Shown here: positions 1 through 7,643 of the stretch, piece by piece
Numbering within the stretch: position 1 is the first letter of the stretch
How the letters are laid out: the number at the start of each line of letters is the position of its first letter
NCBI GenBank assembly: GCA_947496835.1
Contig: CANMFV010000002.1
Location: 1-21,079, forward strand
Length of the DNA stretch: 21,079 bases
Direction of reading: 5' to 3'
Source: Flavobacteriales bacterium
GTDB taxonomy: Bacteria; Bacteroidota; Bacteroidia; Flavobacteriales_D; Crocinitomicaceae
Position numbers and translations under genes: made by a program
The notes under the pieces: generated by a model
Told to the model about the DNA's origin: nothing
What the model saw: only the letters and a program-made list of their open reading frames with translations
Databases searched by the model: none

Positions 1-891
1 GTAAAGTGGTTGACTTGAACCTAGAGCAATAATATAATCAAAGCATTTTCGTGCGATATCATATGATTTGTTCTCAACACAAACCAAACCTAATTCCATT
101 ACGCGGGAACCATCTCCTTGTACCCGCTTATCTAATGCTTGAGCTTGGATGAATGCTCCATTAAAGTTTTGATTTTGTATAAAAAGCCAAATCAGCATTT
201 CGGAATAAATCAACGGTGCATTTGTTTTTTGTGTCCGAGCAATTAACATTTCTTTCAAGGCTATAAAGTCAGGCGAATCACTTTTTGATAAATTAACGCG
301 GCTATTTATGGCTAATTGAATGGATTCTTTCATGTTTGGTTGAAACTCCAGGTATTCAATGTACTCCCTCATCATTTCCGGCTTATTTCCCATCAAAGAA
401 TAATAATCGGCATACTGAAAATTAAAGGGGTAACCTGGGGCCAATTTTCTTCCTTTATCCAAACACGTTTTTGCTAATTCAAACTTACCTCTTGCGACGA
501 ACGCTTGATAGATTTGTATGGTTAAACCTGCATTGCTATTTACCTCATTTAGTATTTCATCATAAATTTTGCGCGATTTTGCGAGCTCTTCGATTTCTTC
601 ATAAAATTGAGCAAATGTCACTCTCAAATCTAAATCACCACGATTGATGTTCACTTGTTTCTTTAAAATCTTTTCTGCTGTTTTAATGTCTTTTGTTTCC
701 ATCAAACACTCATAGTAGCGTGTGAAAACTACCTTAGAAGGATCATTTTCATAGATTTTTTCATAATAAGTGCTTGCCTTATCAAATTCGCCATTGGTGT
801 AATAATACTGCGCTAATTGAATATCGGTTTCTGTTTGACTGTATGAAAAACCAGACAAAAAAATAAAGGAAAATAAAACGATGATTCTCAT
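1..891 (-). CDS. TPR-repeat exported protein (3' part missing at the window edge)
   Basis: An open frame runs from an ATG at 891-889 down to base 1 without a stop, 297 codons, so the C-terminus lies outside the window. The N-terminus (MRIIVLFSFIFLSGFSYSQ) is a signal peptide with a likely cut just before Gln. It is followed by repeated amphipathic helix pairs of tetratricopeptide type, for example around residues 24-57 and 58-90 and again near 110-145 (pattern Y..NGEFDKA..YYEKI, then ARGKFELAKTCLDKG). TPR proteins are protein-binding scaffolds; an exported one probably works in the periplasm or at the outer membrane. The start overlaps the stop of the upstream lipoprotein gene by one base (TAATG), which points to translational coupling. 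The partner and exact role are not visible. Some flavobacteria carry a TPR gene of about 550-600 residues beside DUF4292 and M23-peptidase genes; whether this is that gene cannot be told here. Confidence 0.85.
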   Translation of the reverse strand, partial: MRIIVLFSFIFLSGFSYSQTETDIQLAQYYYTNGEFDKASTYYEKIYENDPSKVVFTRYYECLMETKDIKTAEKILKKQVNINRGDLDLRVTFAQFYEEIEELAKSRKIYDEILNEVNSNAGLTIQIYQAFVARGKFELAKTCLDKGRKLAPGYPFNFQYADYYSLMGNKPEMMREYIEYLEFQPNMKESIQLAINSRVNLSKSDSPDFIALKEMLIARTQKTNAPLIYSEMLIWLFIQNQNFNGAFIQAQALDKRVQGDGSRVMELGLVCVENKSYDIARKCFDYIIALGSSQPLY

Positions 892-1448
892 TAGTGATTT
901 AAATTGTGTTTTCTTAATAAATCAAGGGATAATTGATTTAATTCAGGGTGCAATTTATGGTATGTATCGAGGGTTTCCTCCTTAAGTCGAAGGTATTCTT
1001 TAAGTAAAACATCCACTTGATTTATTTTGTTTTTTTCGAATAAAATATAGGATTCATATTTATCTCTGCTGCCTGATCCATTTTCAATATCGGATTTCAA
1101 GGCATTTAACGTTCTTCGTTCTTCGCGAATAGCCGTTTTTAGTTGACTGTTTTGTTTCCCTAGAGGCTTCAAGTTTCTTCGCATGATTTTATAGGTGTCC
1201 ATTTTTTTGCCTAAGACCATGTTTATTGTATCGAGAACTAAGTAGTTTTTAATGCGGATTTCAACGGCATTCGTTGCGGTTTTGACTGCTGTCAATGTGT
1301 CAATCTGATTTTTAATCCTGACTTTCTCAATATCCGAAAGACGCTGTTCTAGTTTAGAGATGCGTTGCAATTGTTCATCCTTTTTTAAATCCGCACATGA
1401 AAATAATAGAATGCAGCAGGAAATGATAAGGGAGATGGAAAATTTCAT
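891..1448 (-). CDS. Coiled-coil lipoprotein of unknown function
   Basis: Encodes about 185 residues. The start is taken as the ATG at 1448-1446 because it forms an ATGA overlap with the stop of the upstream PAP2-like gene; an in-frame ATG two codons earlier (1454) is also possible. The N-terminus is a lipoprotein signal peptide with lipobox LFSC, lipidated Cys about residue 18 counted from the chosen start. The rest is highly charged (Lys, Glu, Arg, Gln) with heptad-like spacing over most of the length, so it is probably a long helical or coiled-coil protein attached to a membrane. I recognise no catalytic motif or named family. It lies between a PAP2-like membrane protein and a TPR protein, joined to both by overlapping stop and start codons, so it is probably co-expressed with them and may act in the cell envelope. 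The function is unknown. Confidence 0.8.
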   Translation of the reverse strand: MKFSISLIISCCILLFSCADLKKDEQLQRISKLEQRLSDIEKVRIKNQIDTLTAVKTATNAVEIRIKNYLVLDTINMVLGKKMDTYKIMRRNLKPLGKQNSQLKTAIREERRTLNALKSDIENGSGSRDKYESYILFEKNKINQVDVLLKEYLRLKEETLDTYHKLHPELNQLSLDLLRKHNLNH

Positions 1449-2101
1449 ATACATTGAACGTAAATATAATGAGTAAAAAAGGTGATAAGTACGGCTAAAG
1501 TCCAGCCCGTATACACCTCAACTGGACGGTGTTTATTCAAGTATAAACGAGCTGCAATTGTTAATCCTGAAACGACAATGGCAGCGGGTAAGATCCACAT
1601 GTCAAAAGATTGTTGTTCTAAAAAAAAAGCAAATAAGAATCCAACTAAAATGCCTGCACCGCCAGCATGCAATGAAATTTTTATCCACCGATTAATCCCC
1701 ATAAAGATTGCGGTTACAAAGAATCCCGACAATGGAAGCGCATAAAATGCAATGGGTAGTGCTGATTTCGGTGCTTTCACAAAAAACAATAAAAACAAGA
1801 CCAAAGAATAAGCCATCATCACCAAAAGCGGAATGTTTCGTTCGCGTTGATTTTCAATATCAATGGTACTTATTACTTTTTTTTGATGCAGTGCTAAAAA
1901 GGATAATCCTGGAGCAACAGCACTAAACAAGAAAAAAAGAAGGATTAACCTCAATTTCAAATCTGGCATTAAAAAATATAAGGATACTTGTGTCAAGTCT
2001 TTTGGAATGGACGGAACATACATTGTCACTAAAATGCCATAAGTTGGCATGAGGAGGGGTAAAAATACCCAAGAGATTAAATGAGCTAGTATTCCTTTCA
2101 T
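1445..2101 (-). CDS. PAP2-like integral membrane phosphatase family protein
   Basis: Encodes 218 residues from the ATG at 2101-2099, which lies one base after the rpoN stop. A longer reading from a TTG at 2128 would overlap rpoN and adds nothing recognisable. About six hydrophobic segments are visible (roughly residues 10-30, 50-70, 92-110, 117-138, 145-160, 168-185, plus a C-terminal segment). The arrangement KISLHAGG (141-148) followed by ARLYLNKHRPVEVYTGW (184-200) matches the second and third motifs of the type 2 phosphatidic acid phosphatase superfamily, with S143, H145, R185 and H191. The residue that is usually Asp in the last motif is Glu (E195), and the first motif (near QRERNIPL, 85-92) is weak. 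Family members remove phosphate from lipid phosphates such as undecaprenyl or phosphatidyl phosphates at the membrane. Activity here is inferred and not certain, given the divergent motifs. Confidence 0.72.
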   Translation of the reverse strand: MKGILAHLISWVFLPLLMPTYGILVTMYVPSIPKDLTQVSLYFLMPDLKLRLILLFFLFSAVAPGLSFLALHQKKVISTIDIENQRERNIPLLVMMAYSLVLFLLFFVKAPKSALPIAFYALPLSGFFVTAIFMGINRWIKISLHAGGAGILVGFLFAFFLEQQSFDMWILPAAIVVSGLTIAARLYLNKHRPVEVYTGWTLAVLITFFTHYIYVQCI

Positions 2102-2102
2102 T

Positions 2103-3545
2103 TTATAATTCTTTTCGCATTCTGGCAACTGGAATATTCAACTGTTCTCTATATTTTGCTACTGTTCTTCGTGCAATATTATAGCCTTTTTCATTCAATA
2201 AATCCATTAATTTCTCATCTGTTAATGGATTGTGTTTGTCCTCAGCTTCAATTGCATCGGATAAAATCTTTTTCACTTCGCGTGTAGAAACTTCCTCGCC
2301 ACTGTCCGTCGACAGCGATTCTGAGAAAAAGTACTTCAAAGGAAAAATACCGTAATTCGTTTGGACAAATTTAGAGTTTGCCACCCTTGAAATGGTTGAA
2401 ATATCCAAACCTACAACATCTGCAATGTCTTTAAGAATCATCGGACGAAGTTTCGTTTCATCACCACTCAAAAAATAGGCTTCTTGGTAATCCATTATAG
2501 CTCCCATTGTTAATAGTAGGGTTTGCTGACGTTGTTTAATCGCATCAATGAACCATTTAGCACCATCCAACTTTTGGCGAACAAATGAAAGCGCATCTTT
2601 ATCAGATTTAGAAGACTTTGCTCCTTCTGCATAAGAACGAAGCATTGTTTCATATTCACGACTCACTTTTAATTCCGGAGCATTTCTGCCATTAAGTCCT
2701 AGTTCTAAGCGCCCTTCACTTTCAAAGAGAGTGAAATCTGGAATAATTTGCTGGTAATTTTTCGCAGATTCCCGCATTGAACCACCCGGTTTTGGATTTA
2801 ATTTTAGAATTTCATCTATTGCGTCTTTTAAATCGTGGTCGTCAATTTCGAGTTTTTTCGCAATCTTATCGTAATGTTTTTTGGTAAATTCTTCGAAGTG
2901 ATTTTCTAGGATTTTTTTTGCCGTATAGCGCGAAATGTCCCCATCTTGCTTCCGTTTGATTTGAATCAACAGGCATTCTTGTAAATTTCGCGCTCCAACC
3001 CCTGCCGGATCGAGCTCTTGAACTAACTGTAAAATATCAAGCACATCCTTTTCGCTTACATCCACATTCATGGAAAAAGCCAAATCGTCTACGATTGCTT
3101 CAATGCTTCTATTCAGGTAGCCAGATTCATCAAGGTTGCCGATAATGACATCAGCAATGGTGAACTGATCATCCTCCAAATACAATAAATGCAGTTGTTC
3201 GGTTAGTTTTTCTTGAAAAGACTGTTCACCAGATAGTGGGATCACACGCTCCTCGTCGTCCTTTGAATGATTATTGGCTTGTGTTTTATAGTCAGCAGAA
3301 TCATCATCTAAATAGTCAGATAGATCAAACTCCTCATCTCCATCCTCATCATCAAACTCATCCTGTTGTTCAAATTCATCTTCAAAATCATCCGCTCCTT
3401 CTTCCAGCGCAGGATTTTCTTCCAACTCTTGTTTGATGCGCTGATCTAATTCCATGGTTGGAACCTGAAGCAATTTCATCAACTGGATTTGTTGAGGAGA
3501 AAGCCGCTGTTCCAGTTTTTGTGCAAGGTGTTGTCTTAGCGCCAT
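2103..3545 (-). CDS. rpoN: RNA polymerase sigma-54 factor
   Basis: Encodes 480 residues, the usual length for the family. Region I (residues 1-50, Gln- and Leu-rich: LSPQQIQLMKLLQVPTMEL) is the part that contacts activators and holds the polymerase closed. Region II (about 50-105) is strongly acidic. Region III carries the core-binding part, a helix-turn-helix (near ADVVGLDISTISRVANSKFV) and the C-terminal RpoN box ARRTVAKYRE (458-467), which reads the -24 element. Sigma-54 directs polymerase to GG/GC promoters that need an AAA+ enhancer-binding protein to open. No such activator is in the window, so its regulon cannot be named. It sits in the middle of a run of envelope genes, 21 bp after the Omp28-like gene and one base before the PAP2-like gene. 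Identification is firm; the link to envelope functions is inferred from context only. Confidence 0.97.
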   Translation of the reverse strand: MALRQHLAQKLEQRLSPQQIQLMKLLQVPTMELDQRIKQELEENPALEEGADDFEDEFEQQDEFDDEDGDEEFDLSDYLDDDSADYKTQANNHSKDDEERVIPLSGEQSFQEKLTEQLHLLYLEDDQFTIADVIIGNLDESGYLNRSIEAIVDDLAFSMNVDVSEKDVLDILQLVQELDPAGVGARNLQECLLIQIKRKQDGDISRYTAKKILENHFEEFTKKHYDKIAKKLEIDDHDLKDAIDEILKLNPKPGGSMRESAKNYQQIIPDFTLFESEGRLELGLNGRNAPELKVSREYETMLRSYAEGAKSSKSDKDALSFVRQKLDGAKWFIDAIKQRQQTLLLTMGAIMDYQEAYFLSGDETKLRPMILKDIADVVGLDISTISRVANSKFVQTNYGIFPLKYFFSESLSTDSGEEVSTREVKKILSDAIEAEDKHNPLTDEKLMDLLNEKGYNIARRTVAKYREQLNIPVARMRKEL

Positions 3546-3566
3546 TGGAATTTCGAAAAATACGAA

Positions 3567-4508
3567 TTAAGGAATAATGTTCTGGCGAATCACTTGGTAT
3601 ATCTCCCAAGTACTGCGGTCATAAACGTAAATTAATACATGCATGTTGTCCGCATTATAGGCGTTGTCTAATTGGTCTGGTACAACAAAACTATAATTTA
3701 CATAATATTTTCCGTTTTGCATATCTGCCGCTTCTAGAACTCTACCGAACGCTTGTCCGTTCAAGTTTCCGCGGTGAATATCCCTATGAATGTAACTGGA
3801 ATTGTGTGTGTTATTTAACATTTTTTGATCGCCAACTAAAGAGTCCTCCAAAACATAAGCTACGATTCCCAACTCGTTCGTTAACTGCTGGTCAATTTTA
3901 TCTACTTCAACATGCAGAAATGCGCCATGCGTTTGTGGGTAATAATTTAACGCCGATTGCATATTTACTTTTAAGGTGTTTTCTGCAAGCATCGCATTCA
4001 CCTTACTTGTCCAAGCATTAGGACCATGAAAAATACTTCCTCCAGAAAGAAAACGATTGATTGTTCCGTATGGATTACCGCCAAATCCTTCGTCATTCGC
4101 ACCAAAATAAATGCCTATTTCAACACCTTGTGGGTTGGTGAAATCGATAGGATATTCAGGTGGATCTACTTTTTGAAAATCCCCAATGCCAAGGGGTCCT
4201 GCATGCATGGAGGAAACGAATACCCTTCCTTCATGAGTCACTTCCAATTGATGAGCCAAATCTCCCGCTGGCTGACAATAATTACATTGGTGGCCTGTAT
4301 AATCTTCGAGAAGAATATTTCGGTTAATGTTTGTGTTAGCTGTAAACGTTGGCCATTCATTTGCGACATAATCAGCCCAATTTCCTGGATAAAGTGTGGA
4401 ATCCAAATCTAAGATGACTTGCGGGGGATATGGGTTGGTAATGCGATCGCACGAGGTGTACAGATACATTGACCAAGCTAAAAGAAATAAAAGAGAAAAC
4501 TTTTTCAT
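3567..4508 (-). CDS. Omp28-related lipoprotein with thioredoxin-like CxxC
   Basis: Encodes 313 residues. The signal peptide ends in a lipobox (YTSC, Cys 20), so the product should be a lipid-anchored envelope protein. After a linker comes NILLEDYTGHQCNYCQPA (64-81) with a CxxC pair at C75 and C78. The pattern 'EDYTGHxCxxC' is typical of Omp28-related outer-membrane proteins of Bacteroidota, which have a thioredoxin-like fold. The remainder (FVVPDQLDNAYNADNMHVLIYVYDR and similar) is a beta-rich C-terminal part. Start codon: one base after the DUF6029 stop (TAA T ATG). With the secreted TlpA thioredoxin two genes upstream it suggests thiol-disulfide exchange at the outer membrane. The family has no firmly established substrate, so that is an inference. 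Family assignment is good because of the lipobox, the CxxC context and the neighbours. Confidence 0.85.
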   Translation of the reverse strand: MKKFSLLFLLAWSMYLYTSCDRITNPYPPQVILDLDSTLYPGNWADYVANEWPTFTANTNINRNILLEDYTGHQCNYCQPAGDLAHQLEVTHEGRVFVSSMHAGPLGIGDFQKVDPPEYPIDFTNPQGVEIGIYFGANDEGFGGNPYGTINRFLSGGSIFHGPNAWTSKVNAMLAENTLKVNMQSALNYYPQTHGAFLHVEVDKIDQQLTNELGIVAYVLEDSLVGDQKMLNNTHNSSYIHRDIHRGNLNGQAFGRVLEAADMQNGKYYVNYSFVVPDQLDNAYNADNMHVLIYVYDRSTWEIYQVIRQNIIP

Positions 4509-4509
4509 A

Positions 4510-6174
4510 TTAAAAACTTTGGGTAAAGCTAAGTGTTAAACCATTGGAAGCTGGAACAAATCGACATACTCCACCTACGCAAAATAATCCAGCTCGTTGA
4601 CGACCATAGGAAACGGTGAAACGAGTGGCATCACGAATGTATCCACACGTTAAAATTGGATAATTCACCCGTTTATCTACATCAGGGTTTCCATAATTAT
4701 ATTGATTCATGAAACTGAAAAACCATCCTGGTGAAATCGAGTACTCTACTAATAAGGTCGCCCAATTTCCCTTGTCTTTAATTTCTCCAGCTTCCTTTTG
4801 AACAAATAATCCTTGGATTTCTGTGCGTAGGGAATGTTTGGAATTGAATTTATATGCGAACTCTGCAACACCGATGTTTGCATGGATAATTCCATATGCG
4901 TCATTGGAGATTTTCACTACGTCATTGTTGATTTTAATGGAGTAGAAACTAAGAATCGTGCTGAATTTCTTATTAAATTTTTTAGTGATGTTGAAGTTGA
5001 TGTCTTGCCAGTACATACTGTCACTCGCTTGAAAGGGACGACAAACATACGTTACACGCGTAGAATCCAATGGATTAATCCCATCTAAACTCTGTCTAGG
5101 CCGATAGGTTGTAGAGAAATTACCGCCTATTGTTGTTCCATACTTTCCGCCAAGTTTTGTTCCCTTTTTAAACGTATAAAGCACATCTGTTTGATAAGCC
5201 ACTTCACCCAAAGGTTGTGTTGCATAAGGATACAATGTTGCCACTAGATTGTACGTGTGGGTTTTATTCAATGATGGTAGGTAGTTTATAAAAACATCTT
5301 GTAAATCTTTTGTTCGATCGGAACGGTAACTCATGTTGTCAACCGATTTTCCAGAAACCAAAATCCCTAGTCCTTTACGTGTATAACTCACATTGAAAAC
5401 CGAGGCATGACCATAGTTATAAATGTAATTATTGTCACTTGAAGGGTCCTGTTCTTTTTGAACATATTCTAAATCACCATAAAAGTTTTTATAGCGTAAT
5501 TTCATTCGTCCACCGTATGTTCCGACATTTTGTGGTAATATCAAATCCGGATTATTGTCCTCTTGGTATTTACTTACAAAAGAAGCGCCTAAAACGACAT
5601 CCAAAGGAAATTCCTTCATCTTTTTTAATCCTTCATTCAAGTGAAATTCGCCATCCAATCCACGAACGATACCATCACCATGTATGACATTTCCACCTTG
5701 AAAGGAAAGGCGTTGATAACCATAAACTCCTTTGATTACCAGACCTTTTGTTGGACGAACGATGATGCGAACACCATCCATTACATTGTCGTATCCTAAA
5801 GCACGATCTTCGTAAGCTCTAAACGAAAGTCCTGAGCCAAATTGCTCATAAAACGAACCCAAAGTCACATCCACAAAACCATTTGAATAACCAATGTAAC
5901 GCATCCCAATTCCCGTACCATCAAAACGATTTGGATAACCCTGAATTCTCGGTAAATACGATTCCACCCTCATCCCCGCTTTGAAATTTCCTTGCGTGTA
6001 GAAAACGTTCATGTAGGAATTCAATAGACCTTTTTCCACAGGTTGTTTTGCGTCTATAATTGAATCAGCATTTAGGTACTGAAATGTACTTTCAATGTTT
6101 CCAGTTAATGAGCCTTGAGCAAAAATTAAAAAATGGAAAAAGAGGCCTATTGCGGCAAGTAAAATTTTATTCAT
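4510..6174 (-). CDS. DUF6029 family protein, probable outer-membrane beta-barrel
   Basis: Encodes 554 residues with a signal peptide (MNKILLAAIGLFFHFLIFA, cut before Gln). The N-terminal part has GNIESTFQYLNADS and a Gly/Phe/Tyr-rich stretch (YSNGFVDVTLGSFYEQFGSGLSFRAYEDRALGYDN), which resembles what I know of DUF6029 proteins of Flavobacteriales. The rest alternates hydrophobic and polar residues in strand-length blocks with aromatic residues at the ends, and the protein ends in SFTQSF. A terminal Phe is the usual outer-membrane barrel insertion signal. I therefore expect a beta-barrel in the outer membrane, of unknown function. It lies 5 bp after the TlpA-like gene and one base before the Omp28-like gene, so the three are almost certainly co-translated. 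The family name is recalled from motif resemblance and should be confirmed by a profile search. Confidence 0.78.
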   Translation of the reverse strand: MNKILLAAIGLFFHFLIFAQGSLTGNIESTFQYLNADSIIDAKQPVEKGLLNSYMNVFYTQGNFKAGMRVESYLPRIQGYPNRFDGTGIGMRYIGYSNGFVDVTLGSFYEQFGSGLSFRAYEDRALGYDNVMDGVRIIVRPTKGLVIKGVYGYQRLSFQGGNVIHGDGIVRGLDGEFHLNEGLKKMKEFPLDVVLGASFVSKYQEDNNPDLILPQNVGTYGGRMKLRYKNFYGDLEYVQKEQDPSSDNNYIYNYGHASVFNVSYTRKGLGILVSGKSVDNMSYRSDRTKDLQDVFINYLPSLNKTHTYNLVATLYPYATQPLGEVAYQTDVLYTFKKGTKLGGKYGTTIGGNFSTTYRPRQSLDGINPLDSTRVTYVCRPFQASDSMYWQDINFNITKKFNKKFSTILSFYSIKINNDVVKISNDAYGIIHANIGVAEFAYKFNSKHSLRTEIQGLFVQKEAGEIKDKGNWATLLVEYSISPGWFFSFMNQYNYGNPDVDKRVNYPILTCGYIRDATRFTVSYGRQRAGLFCVGGVCRFVPASNGLTLSFTQSF

Positions 6175-6179
6175 TTGAT

Positions 6180-6695
6180 TTATTTTCCGCTTAGGTGAAG
6201 TAACTCTTTGTACAATTTTTCTTCATCTCCTGGCGCAAAGTTATTGTGAGAATAAACAATGTTACCGTTCTTGTCCACTAAAAAAGTGTGTGGTACATTG
6301 TTTACACCCATTGCTCGTTTAAAATCGCCATTCGGATCCATTAATACGATATAATCCCAAGCCCTACCATTCACATATACGGGCACTTGACTTTTCGTTT
6401 TTTCATCATCAATAGAGACCGCGACTAAGGTTACTCCGGTTTCAGCTTGCCAATCCTCATATAATTCATCGATGGTGTTCAATTCCTTCTTACATGGCGC
6501 GCACCATGTTGCCCAAAAACTTATAATAACGGGTCCTTCAACACCGATTGCAGCAGTATTTACCGATTTACCATTTATGTCTTGAAGGTTTACAGATGGA
6601 ACTTGTTTCAGTTGGCTTTCCGTTGCGTGGGTATCTTGTGAGAATGCTGTTATTCCTGTTAGTAGAACAAGGATAAGTGTAAAAAGTGTTTTCAT
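6180..6695 (-). CDS. Secreted TlpA-type thioredoxin
   Basis: Encodes 171 residues. A signal peptide (about residues 1-19, ending AFS before Gln 20) is followed by a single thioredoxin-like domain. The active site is WCAPC at residues 64-68 (C65, C68), inside FWATWCAPCKKEL, which is typical of the TlpA/ResA group. The cis-Pro loop is NVPHTFLVD with P135. Such proteins act in the periplasm as thiol-disulfide reductases, for instance to reduce cysteines of apocytochrome c or of partner envelope proteins. The mature protein has no membrane anchor beyond the signal. It is the first gene of the leftward run and directly precedes DUF6029 and the CxxC lipoprotein, so those two are its likely partners, though this is inferred. 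A cytochrome c is encoded elsewhere in the window (10972-11307) but is not linked to it. Confidence 0.92.
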   Translation of the reverse strand: MKTLFTLILVLLTGITAFSQDTHATESQLKQVPSVNLQDINGKSVNTAAIGVEGPVIISFWATWCAPCKKELNTIDELYEDWQAETGVTLVAVSIDDEKTKSQVPVYVNGRAWDYIVLMDPNGDFKRAMGVNNVPHTFLVDKNGNIVYSHNNFAPGDEEKLYKELLHLSGK

Positions 6696-6743
6696 TTTTA
6701 TTTTTATTTTTTTGGCTTGTCAATTCAAAAACCTTGCCGAACT

Positions 6744-6751
6744 CAAAGGTA
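6744..6751 (-). promoter_or_regulatory. Candidate -7 element for the leftward TlpA-rpoN operon
   Basis: Read on the minus strand this is TACCTTTG, a full match to the Bacteroidota -7 core TAnnTTTG, placed 48 bp before the TlpA start. I find no TTG at the expected 17-23 bp upstream, so only half of the promoter is clear. It would give an mRNA leader of roughly 40 nt. Confidence 0.42.
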
Positions 6752-6785
6752 TAAAAAAACAAAGACCTGAAAAACTTTCATCAAT

Positions 6786-6816
6786 TTTGAAAATTAATGA
6801 ATTTTCCCTATTTTTG
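6786..6816 (+). promoter_or_regulatory. Bacteroidota-type promoter for the T9SS cargo gene
   Basis: TTTG at 6786-6789, a 19-bp spacer, then TATTTTTG at 6809-6816, a full match to the TTTG - about 19 bp - TAnnTTTG consensus of Bacteroidota housekeeping promoters. The ATG lies 17 bases after the -7 core, so the leader is only about 10 nt. It faces away from the leftward operon, with about 35 bp between the two -7 cores. Confidence 0.72.
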
Positions 6817-6832
6817 AACAAACTGATACTCC

Positions 6833-7585
6833 ATGATGAAATCCTTATTTCTTGCTTGCACACTTATTTTAAGTGTTTTCTCTTATGCTCAAGATGGCAT
6901 TGTTATTCATGTAGATGGACAAACGACTGATATTTCAGGCGCAACACATACTGTAGTGGCACCTTCGAATGCTTCTTTTGATATTGCGCTGGATGTTGAA
7001 AATAATACTGGAAATGCAGCGGCATGGCGTATTACACGATTGCGTTTGGATGCTCCTGCAGGATGGACAGACGCTTTATGTTGGGGACATGCAACGGATC
7101 AATTTGGTGGAACATGCTATTCATCAGGACAAATGAATACAAACCCATGGACATCACCAGGATCTCAATCTGTTCTTTTCACCATCAATGACGGCGAATA
7201 TGGAAAATTGAAGGCTTCTATTGATCCTGCTGACGGTGTTTTTGGAACGGCACATTACCGTTATTTTATCTCTACAAATGGACTGTCTTACCTAGACTCT
7301 GTTGATGTTGTTGTGGATTACTTAGCATCTGTGAAACCGGTAAAAGAAGAAATTGGAGTAAGCATTCACCCAAATCCATCATCAGAGTATGTTTCCATCC
7401 AACTTGCCGGTATGGATCAATCCACTTTCAAATTAATGGATGCCGTTGGCAATGTAATCATGAAAGAGACGATTCACGGTAGTAAGAAAATCAATGTGGG
7501 TGATTTTAGTAATGGAATCTACTTCCTTACTTTTGAAACTTCAACGGGTAAAACCATTACCAAAAAATTAGTGGTTCGTCACTAA
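6833..7585 (+). CDS. T9SS type A sorting-domain secreted protein of unknown function
   Basis: Encodes 250 residues. A signal peptide (about residues 1-19, ending SYA before Gln) is followed by a beta-rich domain (residues about 20-160, with WGHATDQFGGTCYSSG and a Cys pair about 20 residues apart) that I cannot assign. The C-terminal 75 residues form a type A sorting domain: a linker (VKPVKEEIGV), then SIHPNPSSEYVSIQL, a middle strand DAVGNVIMKE and the closing GIYFLTFETSTGKTITKKLVV. These domains direct cargo through the type IX secretion system to the cell surface or the medium. The start is the first of two adjacent ATGs (6833 and 6836); both are possible. The gene stands alone, with its own promoter and divergent from the TlpA operon. 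Cargo function is unknown; adhesion or binding is a guess based only on the beta-rich composition. Confidence 0.88.
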   Translation: MMKSLFLACTLILSVFSYAQDGIVIHVDGQTTDISGATHTVVAPSNASFDIALDVENNTGNAAAWRITRLRLDAPAGWTDALCWGHATDQFGGTCYSSGQMNTNPWTSPGSQSVLFTINDGEYGKLKASIDPADGVFGTAHYRYFISTNGLSYLDSVDVVVDYLASVKPVKEEIGVSIHPNPSSEYVSIQLAGMDQSTFKLMDAVGNVIMKETIHGSKKINVGDFSNGIYFLTFETSTGKTITKKLVVRH

Positions 7586-7613
7586 ATTGTTACTTTCAAT
7601 CTTTTCGAACTCG

Positions 7614-7634
7614 TTAGACAAGATTATTGTCTAA
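7614..7634. repeat. Perfect 8-5-8 inverted repeat before rnr
   Basis: TTAGACAA, a 5-base loop (GATTA), then TTGTCTAA, ending 9 bases before the rnr ATG at 7644. It also overlaps the first three bases of a candidate -7 core (7632-7639). It could be a regulator-binding palindrome or an RNA hairpin in the leader. It makes a poor terminator because only a short T run (TTTCG) follows. Confidence 0.6.
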
Positions 7635-7639
7635 TTTCG
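7632..7639 (+). promoter_or_regulatory. Possible -7 element for rnr
   Basis: TAATTTCG matches the Bacteroidota -7 core TAnnTTTG except for one base. It lies 4 bases before the rnr ATG, so transcripts would be almost leaderless. No clear TTG is visible 17-23 bp upstream. Weak on its own. Confidence 0.3.
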
Positions 7640-7643
7640 TACT

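Noticed and set aside
2102..2128. Extended PAP2-like start at a TTG (2128)
   Set aside because: The added residues lie inside rpoN and the ATG at 2101 follows the rpoN stop by one base.
3236..3436. Open frames opposite the acidic region of rpoN and opposite other genes
   Set aside because: They are antisense shadows of well-identified genes, with low-complexity His/Gln/Pro or Ser-rich composition and no signal or motif.
3555..3562. Near -7 core (TATTTTTC on the minus strand) as an internal promoter for rpoN
   Set aside because: The final G is lacking and no TTG lies at the usual distance, so it is too weak to list.
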